A stretch of 64,000 nt of DNA, taken from the NCBI GenBank assembly GCA_910574475.1, contig CAJTAT010000005.1:186001-250000 (forward strand). The letters run 5' to 3'. Below, one piece after another: positions 43,701 through 54,834 of this stretch. The notes beneath the pieces were generated by a model that saw only the letters and a program-made list of their open reading frames with translations, was not told the DNA's origin and made no database searches. The stretch comes from Clostridia bacterium (GTDB taxonomy: Bacteria > Bacillota > Clostridia > Lachnospirales > Lachnospiraceae). Within the stretch, counting starts at the first letter, position 1; each line of letters opens with the position of its first letter. Both the position numbers and the translations under genes were made by a program.

Positions 43701-45016
43701 TCTACAGTATGGTTTTTGATACGGATACACTTCATGTCCTGGCCGCCAATATCGAGAATACAGTCTACCTCGGGGCTGAAAAATTCGGCGGCGTAAGCAT
43801 GAGCCACTGTCTCTACTTCCCCCTCGTCCAGCATTAGGGCAGCTTTGATGAGAGCTTCCCCATAGCCAGTGGAACAGGACCGGGCAATCTGGGCCTGTTC
43901 TGGAAGAAAACGATAAATCTCTTTGATTGCCCGAAGGGTCGTTTTCAGGGGATTGCCGTTATTGCTGCTGTAAAAGGAATAGAGCAGAGAGCCGTCTTCT
44001 CCGATAAGAGCAGCCTTTGTGGTAGTACTTCCTGCGTCGATACCCAGAAAACAATTTCCCTCATAAGCCTGGAAATCTCCCCGAAGGACTTCATGCCGGC
44101 TGTGACGCTCCTGAAATTTTTTATATTCATGTTCCGAAGTAAAAAGTGGTTCCATGCGCTCTACTTCAAAGTCCATTCGAATATGGGATTGTAGACGCTC
44201 TCTCATGTCCTTTAAGGCAATACTTGACTCAAACTTACAGTTGAGAGCTGAGCCAATGGCAGCGAACAAGTGGGAATGGTCTGGGGCAATAATATGCTCA
44301 TCATCCAGATTCAGAGTGCGGATAAAAGCAGCCTTTAATTCCGATAAAAAATGGAGAGGCCCCCCTAAAAAGGCTACATGGCCCCGGATTGGTTTGCCAC
44401 AGGCTAGGCCACTGATGGTCTGATTAACGACAGCCTGAAAAATAGATGCAGACAAATCTTCCTTTGTCGCACCATCATTAATAAGAGGCTGAATATCAGA
44501 TTTTGCAAAAACACCACAGCGAGCGGCAATGGTATAAAGGGAATGGTAATTTTTGGCGTACTCATTCAGACCGGAAGCGTCTGTCTGAAGCAGGGAAGCC
44601 ATCTGATCGATGAAGGATCCTGTGCCACCAGCACAGATGCCATTCATGCGCTGCTCTACATTTCCTCCCTGGAAATATATAATCTTAGCATCTTCACCGC
44701 CCAACTCAATGGCGACATCTGTCTTTGGAGCCTCAGCTTCCAGAGCTGTGGCTACAGCCACTACTTCCTGAACAAAGGGAACGCCTAAGTGCTTTGCCAG
44801 AGTAAGCCCACCGGAACCCGTAATTGTGGGAGATACCAAAAGAGGGCCAAGCTGACTCTCCGCTGCCTGAAGCAGAGATGCTAAAGTCTCCTGGATATTT
44901 GCAAAATGACGGGCATAGTCAGAAAAAAGCAAGTGGTGCTCTTGGTCCAAGATTACAATTTTGACAGTTGTGGAACCGATATCAATTCCTAATGTATATG
45001 TAAAAGCTTTATTCAT
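40760..45016 (-). CDS. Large acyl-CoA dehydratase activase (double ASKHA, HgdC-like plus DUF2229)
   Basis: 1418 residues. Two actin-like ATPase domains in tandem: the first begins [15 protein letters not shown], with cluster-type Cys in [13 protein letters not shown] and [10 protein letters not shown]; the second begins [18 protein letters not shown] with [11 protein letters not shown] Cys-rich segment ([15 protein letters not shown]) follows, then an HgdB/DUF2229-like region with [29 protein letters not shown] and [16 protein letters not shown]. Such proteins are thought to feed electrons to 2-hydroxyacyl-CoA dehydratase-like or other radical enzymes with ATP hydrolysis; this fused long form has no proven target. 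No dehydratase subunit is adjacent. Confidence 0.92.
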   Translation of the reverse strand: MNKAFTYTLGIDIGSTTVKIVILDQEHHLLFSDYARHFANIQETLASLLQAAESQLGPLLVSPTITGSGGLTLAKHLGVPFVQEVVAVATALEAEAPKTDVAIELGGEDAKIIYFQGGNVEQRMNGICAGGTGSFIDQMASLLQTDASGLNEYAKNYHSLYTIAARCGVFAKSDIQPLINDGATKEDLSASIFQAVVNQTISGLACGKPIRGHVAFLGGPLHFLSELKAAFIRTLNLDDEHIIAPDHSHLFAAIGSALNCKFESSIALKDMRERLQSHIRMDFEVERMEPLFTSEHEYKKFQERHSRHEVLRGDFQAYEGNCFLGIDAGSTTTKAALIGEDGSLLYSFYSSNNGNPLKTTLRAIKEIYRFLPEQAQIARSCSTGYGEALIKAALMLDEGEVETVAHAYAAEFFSPEVDCILDIGGQDMKCIRIKNHTVDSVQLNEACSSGCGSFIETFAHSLNFTVEDFAKTALYAKNPIDLGTRCTVFMNSKVKQAQKEGADVSDISAGLAYSVIKNALFKVIKVSDASALGKHIVVQGGTFYNDAVLRSLEKIAGCEVIRPDIPGIMGAFGAALIARERYAESDTPLPTTMLSIDKINHLEFTSTVSKCKGCTNNCRLTINRFTGGRQYISGNRCERGIGRERNKENLPNLYEYKNKRIFGYTPLSPDEATRGRVGIPRVLNFYENYPFWFTFFTELGYEVVLSPASTRKIYELGIESIPSESECYPAKLAHGHVTWLIRQGLKFIFYPCVPYERNEFPDAGNHYNCPIVTSYAENIKNNIDELSDSHIDFFNPFLSFESEEILERSLVQEFQFRYHIPAVDISIAAKKAWKEQESVREDIMRKGEETLAYLNAHGRRGIVLAGRPYHIDPEINHGIPELINSYGIAVLTEDSISHLRKVERPLLVMDQWMYHSRMYGAANFVKTRDDLDLIQLNSFGCGLDAVTTDQVSDILSNSNKIYTCLKIDEVNNLGAARIRIRSLLSAIRVREQKKICRSVVSSAYDRAVFTKEMRKTHTILCPQMSPIHFNIIEPAFRASGYKMDVLPDSNKAAIDMGLKYVNNDACYPSLVVVGQIMTALLSGKYDPDKLAVIITQTGGGCRATNYIGFIRRALEKAGYPDIPVISLNLSSLEANPGFKLTLALIIKGLYGLVFGDIFLRVLYRMRPYEKVPGAANRLHEKWKKICQDFVSQKHVSHRRFTQICRGIIEDFDKLPVDESLKKPRVGIVGEILVKFSPSANNHLVELLESEGAEAVVPDLMDFLLYCFKNNEFKADYLGKKRSSAHLGRIGIQTMEWLRSPAVKAFQKSKHFSPPGNIDKMGKMASPIVSLGNQTGEGWFLTAEMLELIHMGVTNIVCTQPFGCLPNHVVGKGVIKELRRQYPTSNIVAIDYDPGASEVNQLNRIKLMLSTANKQLHKQ

Positions 45017-45090
45017 ATAACAACAGCACAGGAAACCCTGTTACTCCTTTTCTATCAAACAAGTTTTGATTAACAATCGCATTATTTTAC

Positions 45091-45119
45091 ATTATACGAC
45101 AACAAATTTTTAAAGGCAA
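45091..45119 (-). promoter_or_regulatory. Promoter of the activase gene
   Basis: On the minus strand TTGCCT (45114-45119), 17-base spacer, TATAAT (45091-45096). Confidence 0.6.
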
Positions 45120-45180
45120 ATAAAAAAAATATTAAAAAAATATTAATATTTTATCGTATTTCACACAAAAACACAAAGAT

Positions 45181-45210
45181 TTGGAAGCTGCATATAGTAT
45201 TCTATATAAT
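45181..45210 (+). promoter_or_regulatory. Promoter of the LysM gene
   Basis: TTGGAA (45181-45186), 18-base spacer, TATAAT (45205-45210), 25 bases before the start codon. Confidence 0.55.
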
Positions 45211-45235
45211 AAGGAAGGAATAGAAGGTGTATTGT

Positions 45236-45433
45236 ATGGAATCTTGCCATGGCTTTCTTCATGTGGTACAAAAAGGAGACACTCTTTATCTGTTGAGTAA
45301 AAGATACTGTGTACCTCTCTGGATGATTCTCTGTGCCAATCCCTATGTCAATATTTATAATCTCCAGGTAGGGGATGAAATCTGTATTCCCAGAAAGGTT
45401 CAACCCAGAGAAGGGATGCCAGTTGACAAATAA
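45236..45433 (+). CDS. LysM-domain protein, 65 aa
   Basis: A lone LysM module: HVVQKGDTLYLLSKRYCVPLWMILCANP, then YNLQVGDEICIPRK. LysM binds N-acetylglucosamine in peptidoglycan or spore cortex. No signal peptide is present, which is common among small LysM proteins of sporulating Clostridia that end up in the spore coat or are exported in an unknown way. I chose ATG 45236 with AGAAGG eight bases upstream; GTG 45227 overlaps that site. Confidence 0.85.
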   Translation: MESCHGFLHVVQKGDTLYLLSKRYCVPLWMILCANPYVNIYNLQVGDEICIPRKVQPREGMPVDK

Positions 45434-45473
45434 TAGGCGCTCTTCTATAATAAGTCTAGTTAGCTGTTCGCGG

Positions 45474-45508
45474 GCAGGGCTACTGTTCACTTTATGACAG
45501 TACCCTGC
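45474..45508. terminator. Hairpin after the LysM gene
   Basis: GCAGGG-c-TACTGT (45474-45486) pairs with ACAGTA-CCCTGC (45497-45508), one bulged C. No T-run follows. The preceding TTAGCTGTTCGC is similar to the start of repeat copy B. Confidence 0.4.
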
Positions 45509-45560
45509 TTCGTAATACTTGGAAACTTACAGGGCTTTTAGGAAAGGAAGAATGTAAGGT

Positions 45561-46442
45561 ATGAACTGGATTGACAAGCTGGAAAAAAAATTTGGACGGT
45601 ATGCCATTCATAATCTCATGTATTATGTGATTATTTTATATGCGATTGGATTCGTGGTTCAGATAACTGCCCCGGAATTCTATATGATGTATCTGTCTTT
45701 GGATCCCACAGCCATTGTGAGGGGACAGATTTGGCGTATGTTTACTTTTATTATCTATCCACCCAATACAAGTATGTTCTTCTTTCTGATCAGCATGTAT
45801 CTTTATTATTCTATAGGAAAGACCCTGGAGTATCAGTGGGGCAGCTTTCGGTTTAATCTGTATTTTTTTACAGGCGTAGTTCTGCATATAGTTGCGGCCT
45901 TCATCTGCCAATACGTGTTTGGGATGAACCTGGGAACCGCCTTTGGAACTTACTATTTGAATTACTCTTTATTCTTTGCTTTTGCAGCTACTTATCCAGA
46001 GATGCAGTTTATGCTCTTCTTCTTGATTCCTATTAAGGCAAAGTGGCTTGGAATCATCAACGGCATCTATTTTGGAGTCACGATCCTTGCGGGTTTCTTT
46101 GCAAATTACTTACCTGTTCATATTTTGTATGGGCTTTTACAAGTTGGAATTATTGCATTTCCCGCCTACAGTGTGATGGCTCTAGTCTCTCTGGGGAATT
46201 TCTTGATCTTCTTTTTTGGCATGCGGAATATGCGCCGGTATTCTCCCAAGGAGGCCCACCGCAGGCATGTCTATACGAAGAGTGTAAAACAGGGACAGAA
46301 GAGTGCAGTTACACATAAGTGTGCCATTTGTGGACGTACAGAGAAGGATGGGGATCATCTGGAGTTTCGTTACTGTTCCAAATGTAACGGAAATTATGAA
46401 TACTGCCAGGAGCATCTCTTTACCCATACACATGTGAAATAA
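45561..46442 (+). CDS. Rhomboid-like membrane protein with C-terminal zinc ribbon, probably catalytically inactive
   Basis: 293 residues. Six helices in the rhomboid pattern, with the typical loop RGQIWRMFTFIIYPP between helices 1 and 2. The catalytic GxSG motif is not seen: the matching stretch is LGTAFGTYYLNYSLFF, and helix 6 lacks the usual His. So it is likely a pseudo-rhomboid that binds rather than cuts clients. The C-terminal 60 residues hold a zinc-ribbon pattern, CAICGRTEKDG and RYCSKCNGNYEYCQEH. Start ATG 45561 follows GGAAAGGAAG at some distance. Confidence 0.78.
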   Translation: MNWIDKLEKKFGRYAIHNLMYYVIILYAIGFVVQITAPEFYMMYLSLDPTAIVRGQIWRMFTFIIYPPNTSMFFFLISMYLYYSIGKTLEYQWGSFRFNLYFFTGVVLHIVAAFICQYVFGMNLGTAFGTYYLNYSLFFAFAATYPEMQFMLFFLIPIKAKWLGIINGIYFGVTILAGFFANYLPVHILYGLLQVGIIAFPAYSVMALVSLGNFLIFFFGMRNMRRYSPKEAHRRHVYTKSVKQGQKSAVTHKCAICGRTEKDGDHLEFRYCSKCNGNYEYCQEHLFTHTHVK

Positions 46443-46536
46443 TCTTCCTACACAACGTACAGTGGCAGAGATTAGACGGGAGTGTTATAATTTTAACAAG
46501 GTAGTCAATGATGGATGCAAAAGGAGGAGTTTTGAT

Positions 46537-47325
46537 ATGAACACACCAGCAGAAATAGCACAAAATTATGTGGGTATCGGAAAGAAAAAGACAGAGCTTC
46601 CCGCTGTCAAGATGTTTGTTCTGGGGATTATGGCAGGTATCTTTATTGGGATTGGTTCCATTGCTTATGAGATGGCCACGGCCACCATTGGAGGCGGACT
46701 GGGCAAACTGGTTGGAGCATGTATGTTCCCGGCAGGGCTTGCACTTGTCTTGATAGCAGGAAGTGAACTGTTTACTGGAAATTGTCTTTTGGTAATTCCT
46801 CTTTTGGAAAAGGAAGTAAAATTTTCCAATGTACTGAAAAACTGGATTTTTGTATATTTGGGAAATTTTGTGGGAAGCGCCATTCTGGCTTTTCTGGTTG
46901 TGTATGGACATAACCCCTCTCTCCTGGATGGAGCTCTTTTGGATACTGTGATGTCTGTGGCAAAGGCAAAAGTATCTTTAAGCTTTGGAGATGCTGTCCT
47001 TCGTGGGATTGTCTGCAATATTATGGTATGTCTGGCTGTCTGGATGTCTTTTGCAGGAAAGACGGTTGGAGGAAAGATGGCAGGTTTATACTTCCCAATT
47101 ATGATTTTTGTGTTGGGCGGTTTTGAGCACAGTATTGCAAACATGTATTACCTGGCAGCAGGCATGTTCGCCAATGCCGTATACGGCGTGGGAGAGGCCA
47201 GTGTGAATATTGGCAGCTCTCTTCTAAATAATCTGCTTCCTGTCACGATTGGCAACTGGATTGGCGGAGCATTAATTGGAGTTACATATTGGTTCCTTTA
47301 TTTAAAGGGAACAAAGAAAAATTAA
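46537..47325 (+). CDS. Formate/nitrite transporter family channel
   Basis: 262 residues, six helices, pentameric FNT channel for formate, nitrite or similar anions. Landmarks are MAGIFIGIGSIAYEMA (helix 1), GLALVLIAGSELFTGN (second broken helix) and RGIVCNIMVCLAVWMSFAGKTVGGK with the family Asn. The start is ATG 46537 with AAGGAGGAG upstream; the frame is open further upstream but lacks a site. Formate export would fit a mixed-acid fermenter, which is inference. A clean terminator follows. Confidence 0.93.
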   Translation: MNTPAEIAQNYVGIGKKKTELPAVKMFVLGIMAGIFIGIGSIAYEMATATIGGGLGKLVGACMFPAGLALVLIAGSELFTGNCLLVIPLLEKEVKFSNVLKNWIFVYLGNFVGSAILAFLVVYGHNPSLLDGALLDTVMSVAKAKVSLSFGDAVLRGIVCNIMVCLAVWMSFAGKTVGGKMAGLYFPIMIFVLGGFEHSIANMYYLAAGMFANAVYGVGEASVNIGSSLLNNLLPVTIGNWIGGALIGVTYWFLYLKGTKKN

Positions 47326-47345
47326 GGATTGTTGCTTGACGGTGG

Positions 47346-47384
47346 CACCTCTATGACCTATGATGGTTATAGAGGTGTTTTTTT
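47346..47384 (+). terminator. Terminator of the formate/nitrite channel gene
   Basis: CACCTCTAT (47346-47354) and ATAGAGGTG (47369-47377) pair perfectly, followed by seven T residues. Confidence 0.9.
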
Positions 47385-47425
47385 GCACAGTGGCGCATAT
47401 TTACTTAACCACAGGAGGTGATGTC

Positions 47426-49980
<2,555 letters not shown>

Positions 49981-50011
49981 TCAAAATGTAGGTGGCTGTT
50001 GCAGTGCAAAA

Positions 50012-50068
50012 TTAGTTACTGGCGCAACGTGCGTCCGTGTATTGAGTAGGGGAAATACTTCCCTACCC
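50012..50068. repeat. GAGTAGGG-type hairpin repeat, copy C
   Basis: Starts TTAGTTACTGGCGCAACGTG and ends in GAGTAGGGGAA (50044-50054) pairing with TTCCCTAC (50059-50066) with one bulge. It follows glpK and precedes carD, so it probably separates their transcripts. Confidence 0.6.
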
Positions 50069-50102
50069 GATTCTCATCAAAAGATAGGAGGAGACTATCA
50101 AT

Positions 50103-50615
50103 ATGTTTGAAAAAGGAGGATTTATTGTCTATGGTACTACAGGCGTGTGTGAGATCAAGGATATTACCTCGCCGGAGATGAAAGGAATAACTGGAAATCG
50201 GCTGTATTATGTGCTGAATCCCTGTTTTAAAAAGGGAGGCACGATATTTACTCCTGTGGATAATGAGAAAGTTCCTATCCGCGCTGTGATGTCTAAGAGA
50301 GAGGCCGATGATCTGGTGGAAGCCATTCCGAAGATCGAGGAACTTTTGGATATGGATGACAAATTGCGGGAAAAGCGATATAAAGAGGCTATCCGAAGCT
50401 GTGACCCCAAAGAGTGGATTCGGATTATTAAGACTTCTTATTCCCGGCAGCAGGAGCGCATGGCTCAGGGAAAGAAATCTGCCACTGTGGATGAGCGGTA
50501 TTATCGGGCGGCAGAAGAACATCTATACTCGGAACTGGCCGTAGCTTTAGGAATTCCAATGGATGAGGTAGAGTGTTATATCAAAGAGCGAATCGGACAG
50601 ATGATGGATGCATAA
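50103..50615 (+). CDS. CarD-family transcriptional regulator
   Basis: 170 residues. The N-terminal RNA-polymerase-interacting Tudor-like domain begins KGGFIVYGTTGVCEIKDI and includes YYVLNPCFKKGGTIFTPVDN; the C-terminal part is helical (READDLVEAIPKIEELL, RYYRAAEEHLYSELAVAL). CarD proteins bind RNA polymerase and stabilise open complexes. Start ATG 50103 follows GATAGGAGG. It converges on the ymxH gene four bases away. Several CarD paralogues are common in Lachnospiraceae, so this need not be the only copy. Confidence 0.92.
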   Translation: MFEKGGFIVYGTTGVCEIKDITSPEMKGITGNRLYYVLNPCFKKGGTIFTPVDNEKVPIRAVMSKREADDLVEAIPKIEELLDMDDKLREKRYKEAIRSCDPKEWIRIIKTSYSRQQERMAQGKKSATVDERYYRAAEEHLYSELAVALGIPMDEVECYIKERIGQMMDA

Positions 50616-50619
50616 TTTT

Positions 50620-50868
50620 TCAGTGATGTTCTTTGTCAAAATCCATCTCTACCAGAATAATATCGGGTCCTATCTGCTTGATCTTACACCAAGGGATCTC
50701 ATATTCGCATTCTTTACCCAAAAGGCCCCATAACTTTTCATTGCTGGACGTGATGAGTGCCAGAATACAGCCATTTTTTGGATCAAACACCAGATCGCTG
50801 ACACAGCCCAGCCGCTTGCAGTCTTTGATATTGATTACATCTTTCTCCCTTAATTCACAAAATGTCAT
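50620..50868 (-). CDS. YlmC/YmxH-family sporulation protein (PRC barrel)
   Basis: 82 residues from the chosen start, a PRC-barrel protein. TFCELREKDVINIKDCKRLGCVSDLVFD with ALITSSNEKLWGLLG and the ending IPWCKIKQIGPDIILVEM matches the YlmC/YmxH family that occurs in endospore formers and is transcribed in the mother cell or forespore. I prefer the ATG at 50868, with AAAGGA upstream, to the one at 50886. It is divergent from nrdR, with a 12-bp inverted repeat in between. Confidence 0.9.
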   Translation of the reverse strand: MTFCELREKDVINIKDCKRLGCVSDLVFDPKNGCILALITSSNEKLWGLLGKECEYEIPWCKIKQIGPDIILVEMDFDKEHH

Positions 50869-50888
50869 ATAGGAAAATCCTTTCATAG

Positions 50889-50923
50889 CCCTTACTCTAT
50901 GATATGCGAAAATAGAGTAAGGG
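50889..50923. promoter_or_regulatory. 12-bp inverted repeat between ymxH and nrdR
   Basis: CCCTTACTCTAT (50889-50900) and ATAGAGTAAGGG (50912-50923) are perfect inverted repeats 11 bases apart. It lies just before the nrdR -35 element and close to the ymxH start, so it may be an operator; as RNA it is a strong hairpin. Confidence 0.55.
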
Positions 50924-50929
50924 TTACAT

Positions 50930-50959
50930 TTGACAGAAAAGACGACAATGTACTATAAT
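50930..50959 (+). promoter_or_regulatory. Promoter of nrdR
   Basis: Consensus TTGACA (50930-50935), 18-base spacer, consensus TATAAT (50954-50959). Confidence 0.75.
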
Positions 50960-51014
50960 AAATTTATTGATAGGAAGCCAGTCCAAATCTGGTAGAAAAA
51001 CCAGGAGGTTTGTT

Positions 51015-51467
51015 ATGAAGTGTCCATTTTGCAGCCAAGAGAATACAAGAGTGATTGATTCTAGACCAGCGGAGGACAATAGTTCCATCCGGCGCAGGCG
51101 TCTCTGTGATACTTGTGGGAAGCGCTTTACGACTTACGAGAAGGTTGAGACCATACCGGTGATTGTGATCAAAAAAGACAGCAATCGAGAGCCTTATGAC
51201 AGAAGCAAGATCCAGGATGGAATTTTAAGAGCTTGTCATAAACGTCCTGTTCCTTTAAAGGATATTAATTCAGTCCTTGATGCGATTGAGAGCGAGATTT
51301 TTAATAAGGAAGAGCGGGAGATTGAGAGCAGTGTCATAGGGGAACTGGTTATGGACAAGTTAAAAGCATTGGATTCTGTGGCTTATGTGCGCTTCGCCTC
51401 TGTATACCGAGAATTTAAGGATGTAAACACCTTCCTGAGTGAATTGAAAAAAATGTTGGATAAGTAG
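51015..51467 (+). CDS. nrdR: Transcriptional repressor NrdR
   Basis: 150 residues, represses ribonucleotide reductase genes in response to dATP/ATP. The zinc ribbon has its four Cys in MKCPFCSQENTRVIDSR and RLCDTCGKRFTTYE; the ATP-cone follows (VIVIKKDSNREPYDRSKIQDGILRACHKRPV shortened to its core, VAYVRFASVYREFKD). I chose ATG 51015 after AGGAGG; the upstream ATG at 50967 precedes that site. The next gene starts seven bases after the stop. Confidence 0.97.
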   Translation: MKCPFCSQENTRVIDSRPAEDNSSIRRRRLCDTCGKRFTTYEKVETIPVIVIKKDSNREPYDRSKIQDGILRACHKRPVPLKDINSVLDAIESEIFNKEEREIESSVIGELVMDKLKALDSVAYVRFASVYREFKDVNTFLSELKKMLDK

Positions 51468-51473
51468 AGTGAA

Positions 51474-52904
51474 ATGATAATGGAACGAATAAAGGAAAGG
51501 AATGTGACAGGGCATTTGCTTGCCCTGTTTACAATTATTATCTGGGGAACTACTTTTGTAGCCACGAAGACCCTGCTAAATGATTACGATGCGCTTCAGA
51601 TTATGCTGATGCGCTTCTTCATTGCCTGGGTGGTTTTGCTTTTACTGACTCGGAGAGTGGAAATGCCCAAGAACTTTCGGGAAGAGACGGGGATTTTCGC
51701 CCTGTCTTTTTTCGGAGTGACACTCTATTATTATTTTGAAAATACGGCTCTCACCTATACACTTGCCTCGAATGTCAGTATTATTTTGGCGGCAGCCCCA
51801 ATTTTTACAGCAGTCCTTGTCCACATTTTTACGAAAGACGAAAAAATGAAAGGACAGACCTGGGCAGGGTTTGCCATTGCAATTATAGGCGTCACTCTGG
51901 TGGTGTTTAATGGGACTTATGTACTGAAGCTGAATCCTTTGGGGGATGCGTTATCTGTACTTGCGGCTTTAAGCTGGGCTATCTACTCCCTGCTGCTGAA
52001 AAAATATGTACAGCTTTATGACAATATGATGCTCACCAGAAGAATGGCTTTCTACGCGTTGGTTTTGACCACTCCGGCAGTTTTGTGGAGAGAAGGACTG
52101 CCAGCTTTGAGGCCTCTTGTAAAAGGCGAGGTACTCTTTTGCCTATTGTTTTTGGGCGTCTTTGGAAGCGCTATTTGCTATGTGACATGGAATATAGCTA
52201 TTAAAAGGATTGGTGTGGTTAATACGAATAATTATATTTATCTCAATCCTTTTATTACCATGGTGGCTGCGGCCGCTCTTTTGGGGGAGAATATCACCAA
52301 AGCAGGAGCTGTGGGAGCTGTACTCATTGTGGGTGGAATATTTGTATCTGAGTATCAGGGAGGAAAAGGCGGCCTGCTTGGTACATTTTATCCGAATAAA
52401 TATGTAGATTCGACTTATGAGATTAACTTTTCTAGATTATATGAACAAGGTTTTCGGGGAATCCTCTTTGATATTGATAATACCCTAGTTCCCCACGGGG
52501 CTCCGGCTGACGACCGCAGCGTGGCTCTTTTTGAGAAGCTTCACCGTACAGGATTTTCTACCTGCCTGATTTCGAATAACAAAGAGCCAAGGGTGACGCC
52601 TTTTGCAGAGGCTATGAATACTACTTATGTGTACAAGGCAGGCAAGCCAAAGCGAACTGGCTACCAGGAGGGAATGAAGAGGATGGGAACAGACTGTAAA
52701 AATACACTTTTTGTGGGCGACCAACTCTTTACAGACGTCTGGGGAGCTAACCGGGCAGGGATTTGCTCTATATTAGTAAAACCTATGAATCCAAAAGAGG
52801 AGATACAGATTGTCATAAAACGATATCTGGAAAAAATTGTACTGTTTTTTTACCTGCGCTGGGAAAACCATCGTGAATCTTTCGGGAAGGAAATGAAGCT
52901 ATGA
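51474..52904 (+). CDS. EamA-type transporter fused to a YqeG-like HAD phosphatase
   Basis: 476 residues in one frame. Residues 1-300 are a ten-helix DMT/EamA permease (LFTIIIWGTTFVATKTLL, NNYIYLNPFITMVAAAALLGE). After a Gly-rich linker, residues about 308-476 are a YqeG-family HAD IIIA phosphatase: FYPNKYVDSTYEINFSRLYEQG, then the nucleophile motif GILFDIDNTLVPHG, the Ser/Thr motif CLISNNKEPRV and the acidic motif LFVGDQLFTDVWGAN. YqeG is normally a free protein of about 170 residues. The join has no stop and no obvious internal start, so a real fusion or a lost stop. It overlaps the next gene by four bases. Confidence 0.88.
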   Translation: MIMERIKERNVTGHLLALFTIIIWGTTFVATKTLLNDYDALQIMLMRFFIAWVVLLLLTRRVEMPKNFREETGIFALSFFGVTLYYYFENTALTYTLASNVSIILAAAPIFTAVLVHIFTKDEKMKGQTWAGFAIAIIGVTLVVFNGTYVLKLNPLGDALSVLAALSWAIYSLLLKKYVQLYDNMMLTRRMAFYALVLTTPAVLWREGLPALRPLVKGEVLFCLLFLGVFGSAICYVTWNIAIKRIGVVNTNNYIYLNPFITMVAAAALLGENITKAGAVGAVLIVGGIFVSEYQGGKGGLLGTFYPNKYVDSTYEINFSRLYEQGFRGILFDIDNTLVPHGAPADDRSVALFEKLHRTGFSTCLISNNKEPRVTPFAEAMNTTYVYKAGKPKRTGYQEGMKRMGTDCKNTLFVGDQLFTDVWGANRAGICSILVKPMNPKEEIQIVIKRYLEKIVLFFYLRWENHRESFGKEMKL

Positions 52905-53977
52905 GACATGAAAGAGTGAGGGAATTATTAAAGAAAAAAGGTATGGATGCCGTCCTTGTATCGTCTCCCGCTAATATTCGTTATATCAGTGGATTTACAG
53001 GGAATGAGAGTTACCTTTATCTGTCTGAGGCACGCAAGGTAATTCTGACAGACAGCCGCTATACTCTGCAGGCAAAGGAGGAAGGAGAGGGATTTCAGGT
53101 ACTAACCATCTCCCAGGAACGGGGATACTCTATGCTGTTGTCGGAGCTTTTAAGGGAAGATAGAGTGGCCTGCCTGGGTTTTGAGGACGAGGCCATGCTT
53201 TATGGGACCGTAAAAAAACTTCAGGATAAGGCAGGAATTCCTGAGGAGAATTGGATAGGCCTTGGAGGAGAACTTTCTGCCCTGCGTGTGATAAAAGAAG
53301 AGGAAGAGATTGATTGTCTGGCTCAGGCGGAGCGCATTGGAGATGAGGCTTTCACATATATCCTGGATCGAATCCGTCCGGGAAGGACGGAGCTGGAAGT
53401 TGCAGCTGATCTGGACTATTTTATGCGTACTCACGGGGCGGAGGACAACAGTTTTGACACCATTGTAGCCTCTGGATATCACTCGGCCATGCCTCATGCA
53501 GTTCCCACATCAAAGCCTTTGGAGTGGGGAGACTTTATTACGATGGACTTTGGATGTAAATATCACGGTTACTGTTCGGACATGACACGGACTGTGGTGC
53601 TGGGAAAGGCAGATGAACGTCAGAAGGAGATCTATGGAATCGTCCTGGAAGCCCAGGAGGCAGCCTTAAAAGGGCTGTGTCCAGGAATGACGGGAATTCA
53701 GGCAGACCGTATAGCAAGAAAGATGATTGGGCAGGCTGGTTATGGGGAGTATTTTGGCCATGGCCTGGGTCACAGTGTGGGTCTGGAGATTCATGAAAAG
53801 CCTGCGCTTTCTCCAAAGGATGAGACGATCCTGAAAGCAGGAATGATTGAGACAGTGGAGCCAGGTATCTATGTGCCGGATTTTGGAGGTGTGCGCATTG
53901 AGGATATGGTATTGCTGACAAAAACGGGGTGCCGGAATCTGACAGCATCGCCAAAAGAGCTGATTGAGATCAGATAG
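52901..53977 (+). CDS. M24-family Xaa-Pro aminopeptidase
   Basis: 358 residues. Creatinase N-terminal domain (VLVSSPANIRYISGFTGNESY) followed by a pita-bread catalytic domain. The dimetal ligands are visible in FITMDFGCKYHGYCSDMTRT (two Asp), GHGLGHSVGLEIHE (His), ETVEPGIY (Glu) and GVRIEDMVL (Glu). It removes N-terminal residues before proline. It is coupled to the EamA-YqeG gene (ATGA overlap) and followed by efp, an arrangement seen widely in Firmicutes. Confidence 0.95.
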   Translation: MRHERVRELLKKKGMDAVLVSSPANIRYISGFTGNESYLYLSEARKVILTDSRYTLQAKEEGEGFQVLTISQERGYSMLLSELLREDRVACLGFEDEAMLYGTVKKLQDKAGIPEENWIGLGGELSALRVIKEEEEIDCLAQAERIGDEAFTYILDRIRPGRTELEVAADLDYFMRTHGAEDNSFDTIVASGYHSAMPHAVPTSKPLEWGDFITMDFGCKYHGYCSDMTRTVVLGKADERQKEIYGIVLEAQEAALKGLCPGMTGIQADRIARKMIGQAGYGEYFGHGLGHSVGLEIHEKPALSPKDETILKAGMIETVEPGIYVPDFGGVRIEDMVLLTKTGCRNLTASPKELIEIR

Positions 53978-53993
53978 AGATTGTGAAAAGGAC

Positions 53994-54022
53994 TTGAAAT
54001 ATATAGGGATTTATTATAGAAT
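53994..54022 (+). promoter_or_regulatory. Promoter of efp
   Basis: TTGAAA (53994-53999), 17-base spacer, TAGAAT (54017-54022). Confidence 0.55.
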
Positions 54023-54087
54023 ATACCATATAATTTGCACAGCACAGGGGAATCTCTGGGCTTAGACAGTAGGAGGAAGAGTTAAGG

Positions 54088-54645
54088 ATGATTTCAGCAG
54101 GAGATTTTAGAAACGGTATTACGCTCGAGATCGAGGGAAATGTTTATCAGATTATGGAGTTTCAGCATGTAAAGCCAGGTAAAGGGGCGGCTTTTGTCAG
54201 AACAAAGTTAAAAAATATCATCAATGGTGGCGTAGTGGAGAAGACCTTCCGTCCCACCGAAAAATTCCCGGCAGCACGGATTGACCGTGTGGAGATGCAG
54301 TATCTGTACTCAGACGGAGATCTGTTCCATTTTATGAACACAGAGACCTATGACCAGATTGCACTCAATGCAGACGATATTGGAGACGCATTAAAGTTCG
54401 TAAAAGAGAATGAAATGTGTAAGGTATGCTCCTATAATGGCAATGTATTTGCTGTGGAGCCGCCTTTGTTTGTAGAACTGGAGATTACCGATACAGAGCC
54501 AGGCTTTAAAGGAGACACCGCTACAGGAGCAAGTAAACCGGCTGTGGTTGAGACTGGCGCTACCGTATATGTACCTCTGTTTGTAGAGCAGGGAGATAAG
54601 ATTAAGATTGACACACGTTCTGGCGAATACTTATCCAGAGTATAA
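54088..54645 (+). CDS. efp: Elongation factor P
   Basis: 185 residues, relieves ribosome stalling at polyproline. Three beta-barrel domains: KOW-like start [16 protein letters not shown], loop [17 protein letters not shown] with the modifiable Lys32, and the closing [17 protein letters not shown]. Start ATG 54088 follows AGGAGGAAGAG at slightly long spacing. No epmA/epmB-like gene lies nearby; Firmicute EF-P is modified in other ways. The 3' region (54646-54792) can form several stems ending in a terminator. Confidence 0.98.
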   Translation: MISAGDFRNGITLEIEGNVYQIMEFQHVKPGKGAAFVRTKLKNIINGGVVEKTFRPTEKFPAARIDRVEMQYLYSDGDLFHFMNTETYDQIALNADDIGDALKFVKENEMCKVCSYNGNVFAVEPPLFVELEITDTEPGFKGDTATGASKPAVVETGATVYVPLFVEQGDKIKIDTRSGEYLSRV

Positions 54646-54722
54646 GGGAACGGTACAATAGCACTTACCCAATGGACATGCAAGGGTAGTGTTTCAAGGA
54701 GAACTGTTCGAAAAAATTAAAG

Positions 54723-54792
54723 GGCTGCCATAAGAAAGATGGAACAAAGTAATTCCTGCTTTGTGTTCATCCTTCCTACGGCAGCCTCTTTT
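54723..54792 (+). terminator. Terminator downstream of efp
   Basis: GGCTGCC (54723-54729) pairs with GGCAGCC (54780-54786), with inner pairing of GATGGAACAAAG against CTTTGTGTTCATC, then TCTTTT. Confidence 0.7.
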
Positions 54793-54808
54793 CGCTTGGA
54801 CTGTGGGC

Positions 54809-54829
54809 GCAGGGAAAGCTCTTCCCTGC
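54809..54829. terminator. Hairpin at the 3' end of the 54835 gene
   Basis: GCAGGGAA-AGCTC-TTCCCTGC, perfect 8-bp stem. It sits just past the stop of the minus-strand gene and is similar in form to the GAGTAGGG hairpins. No T-run on that strand. Confidence 0.45.
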
Positions 54830-54834
54830 CTGGT

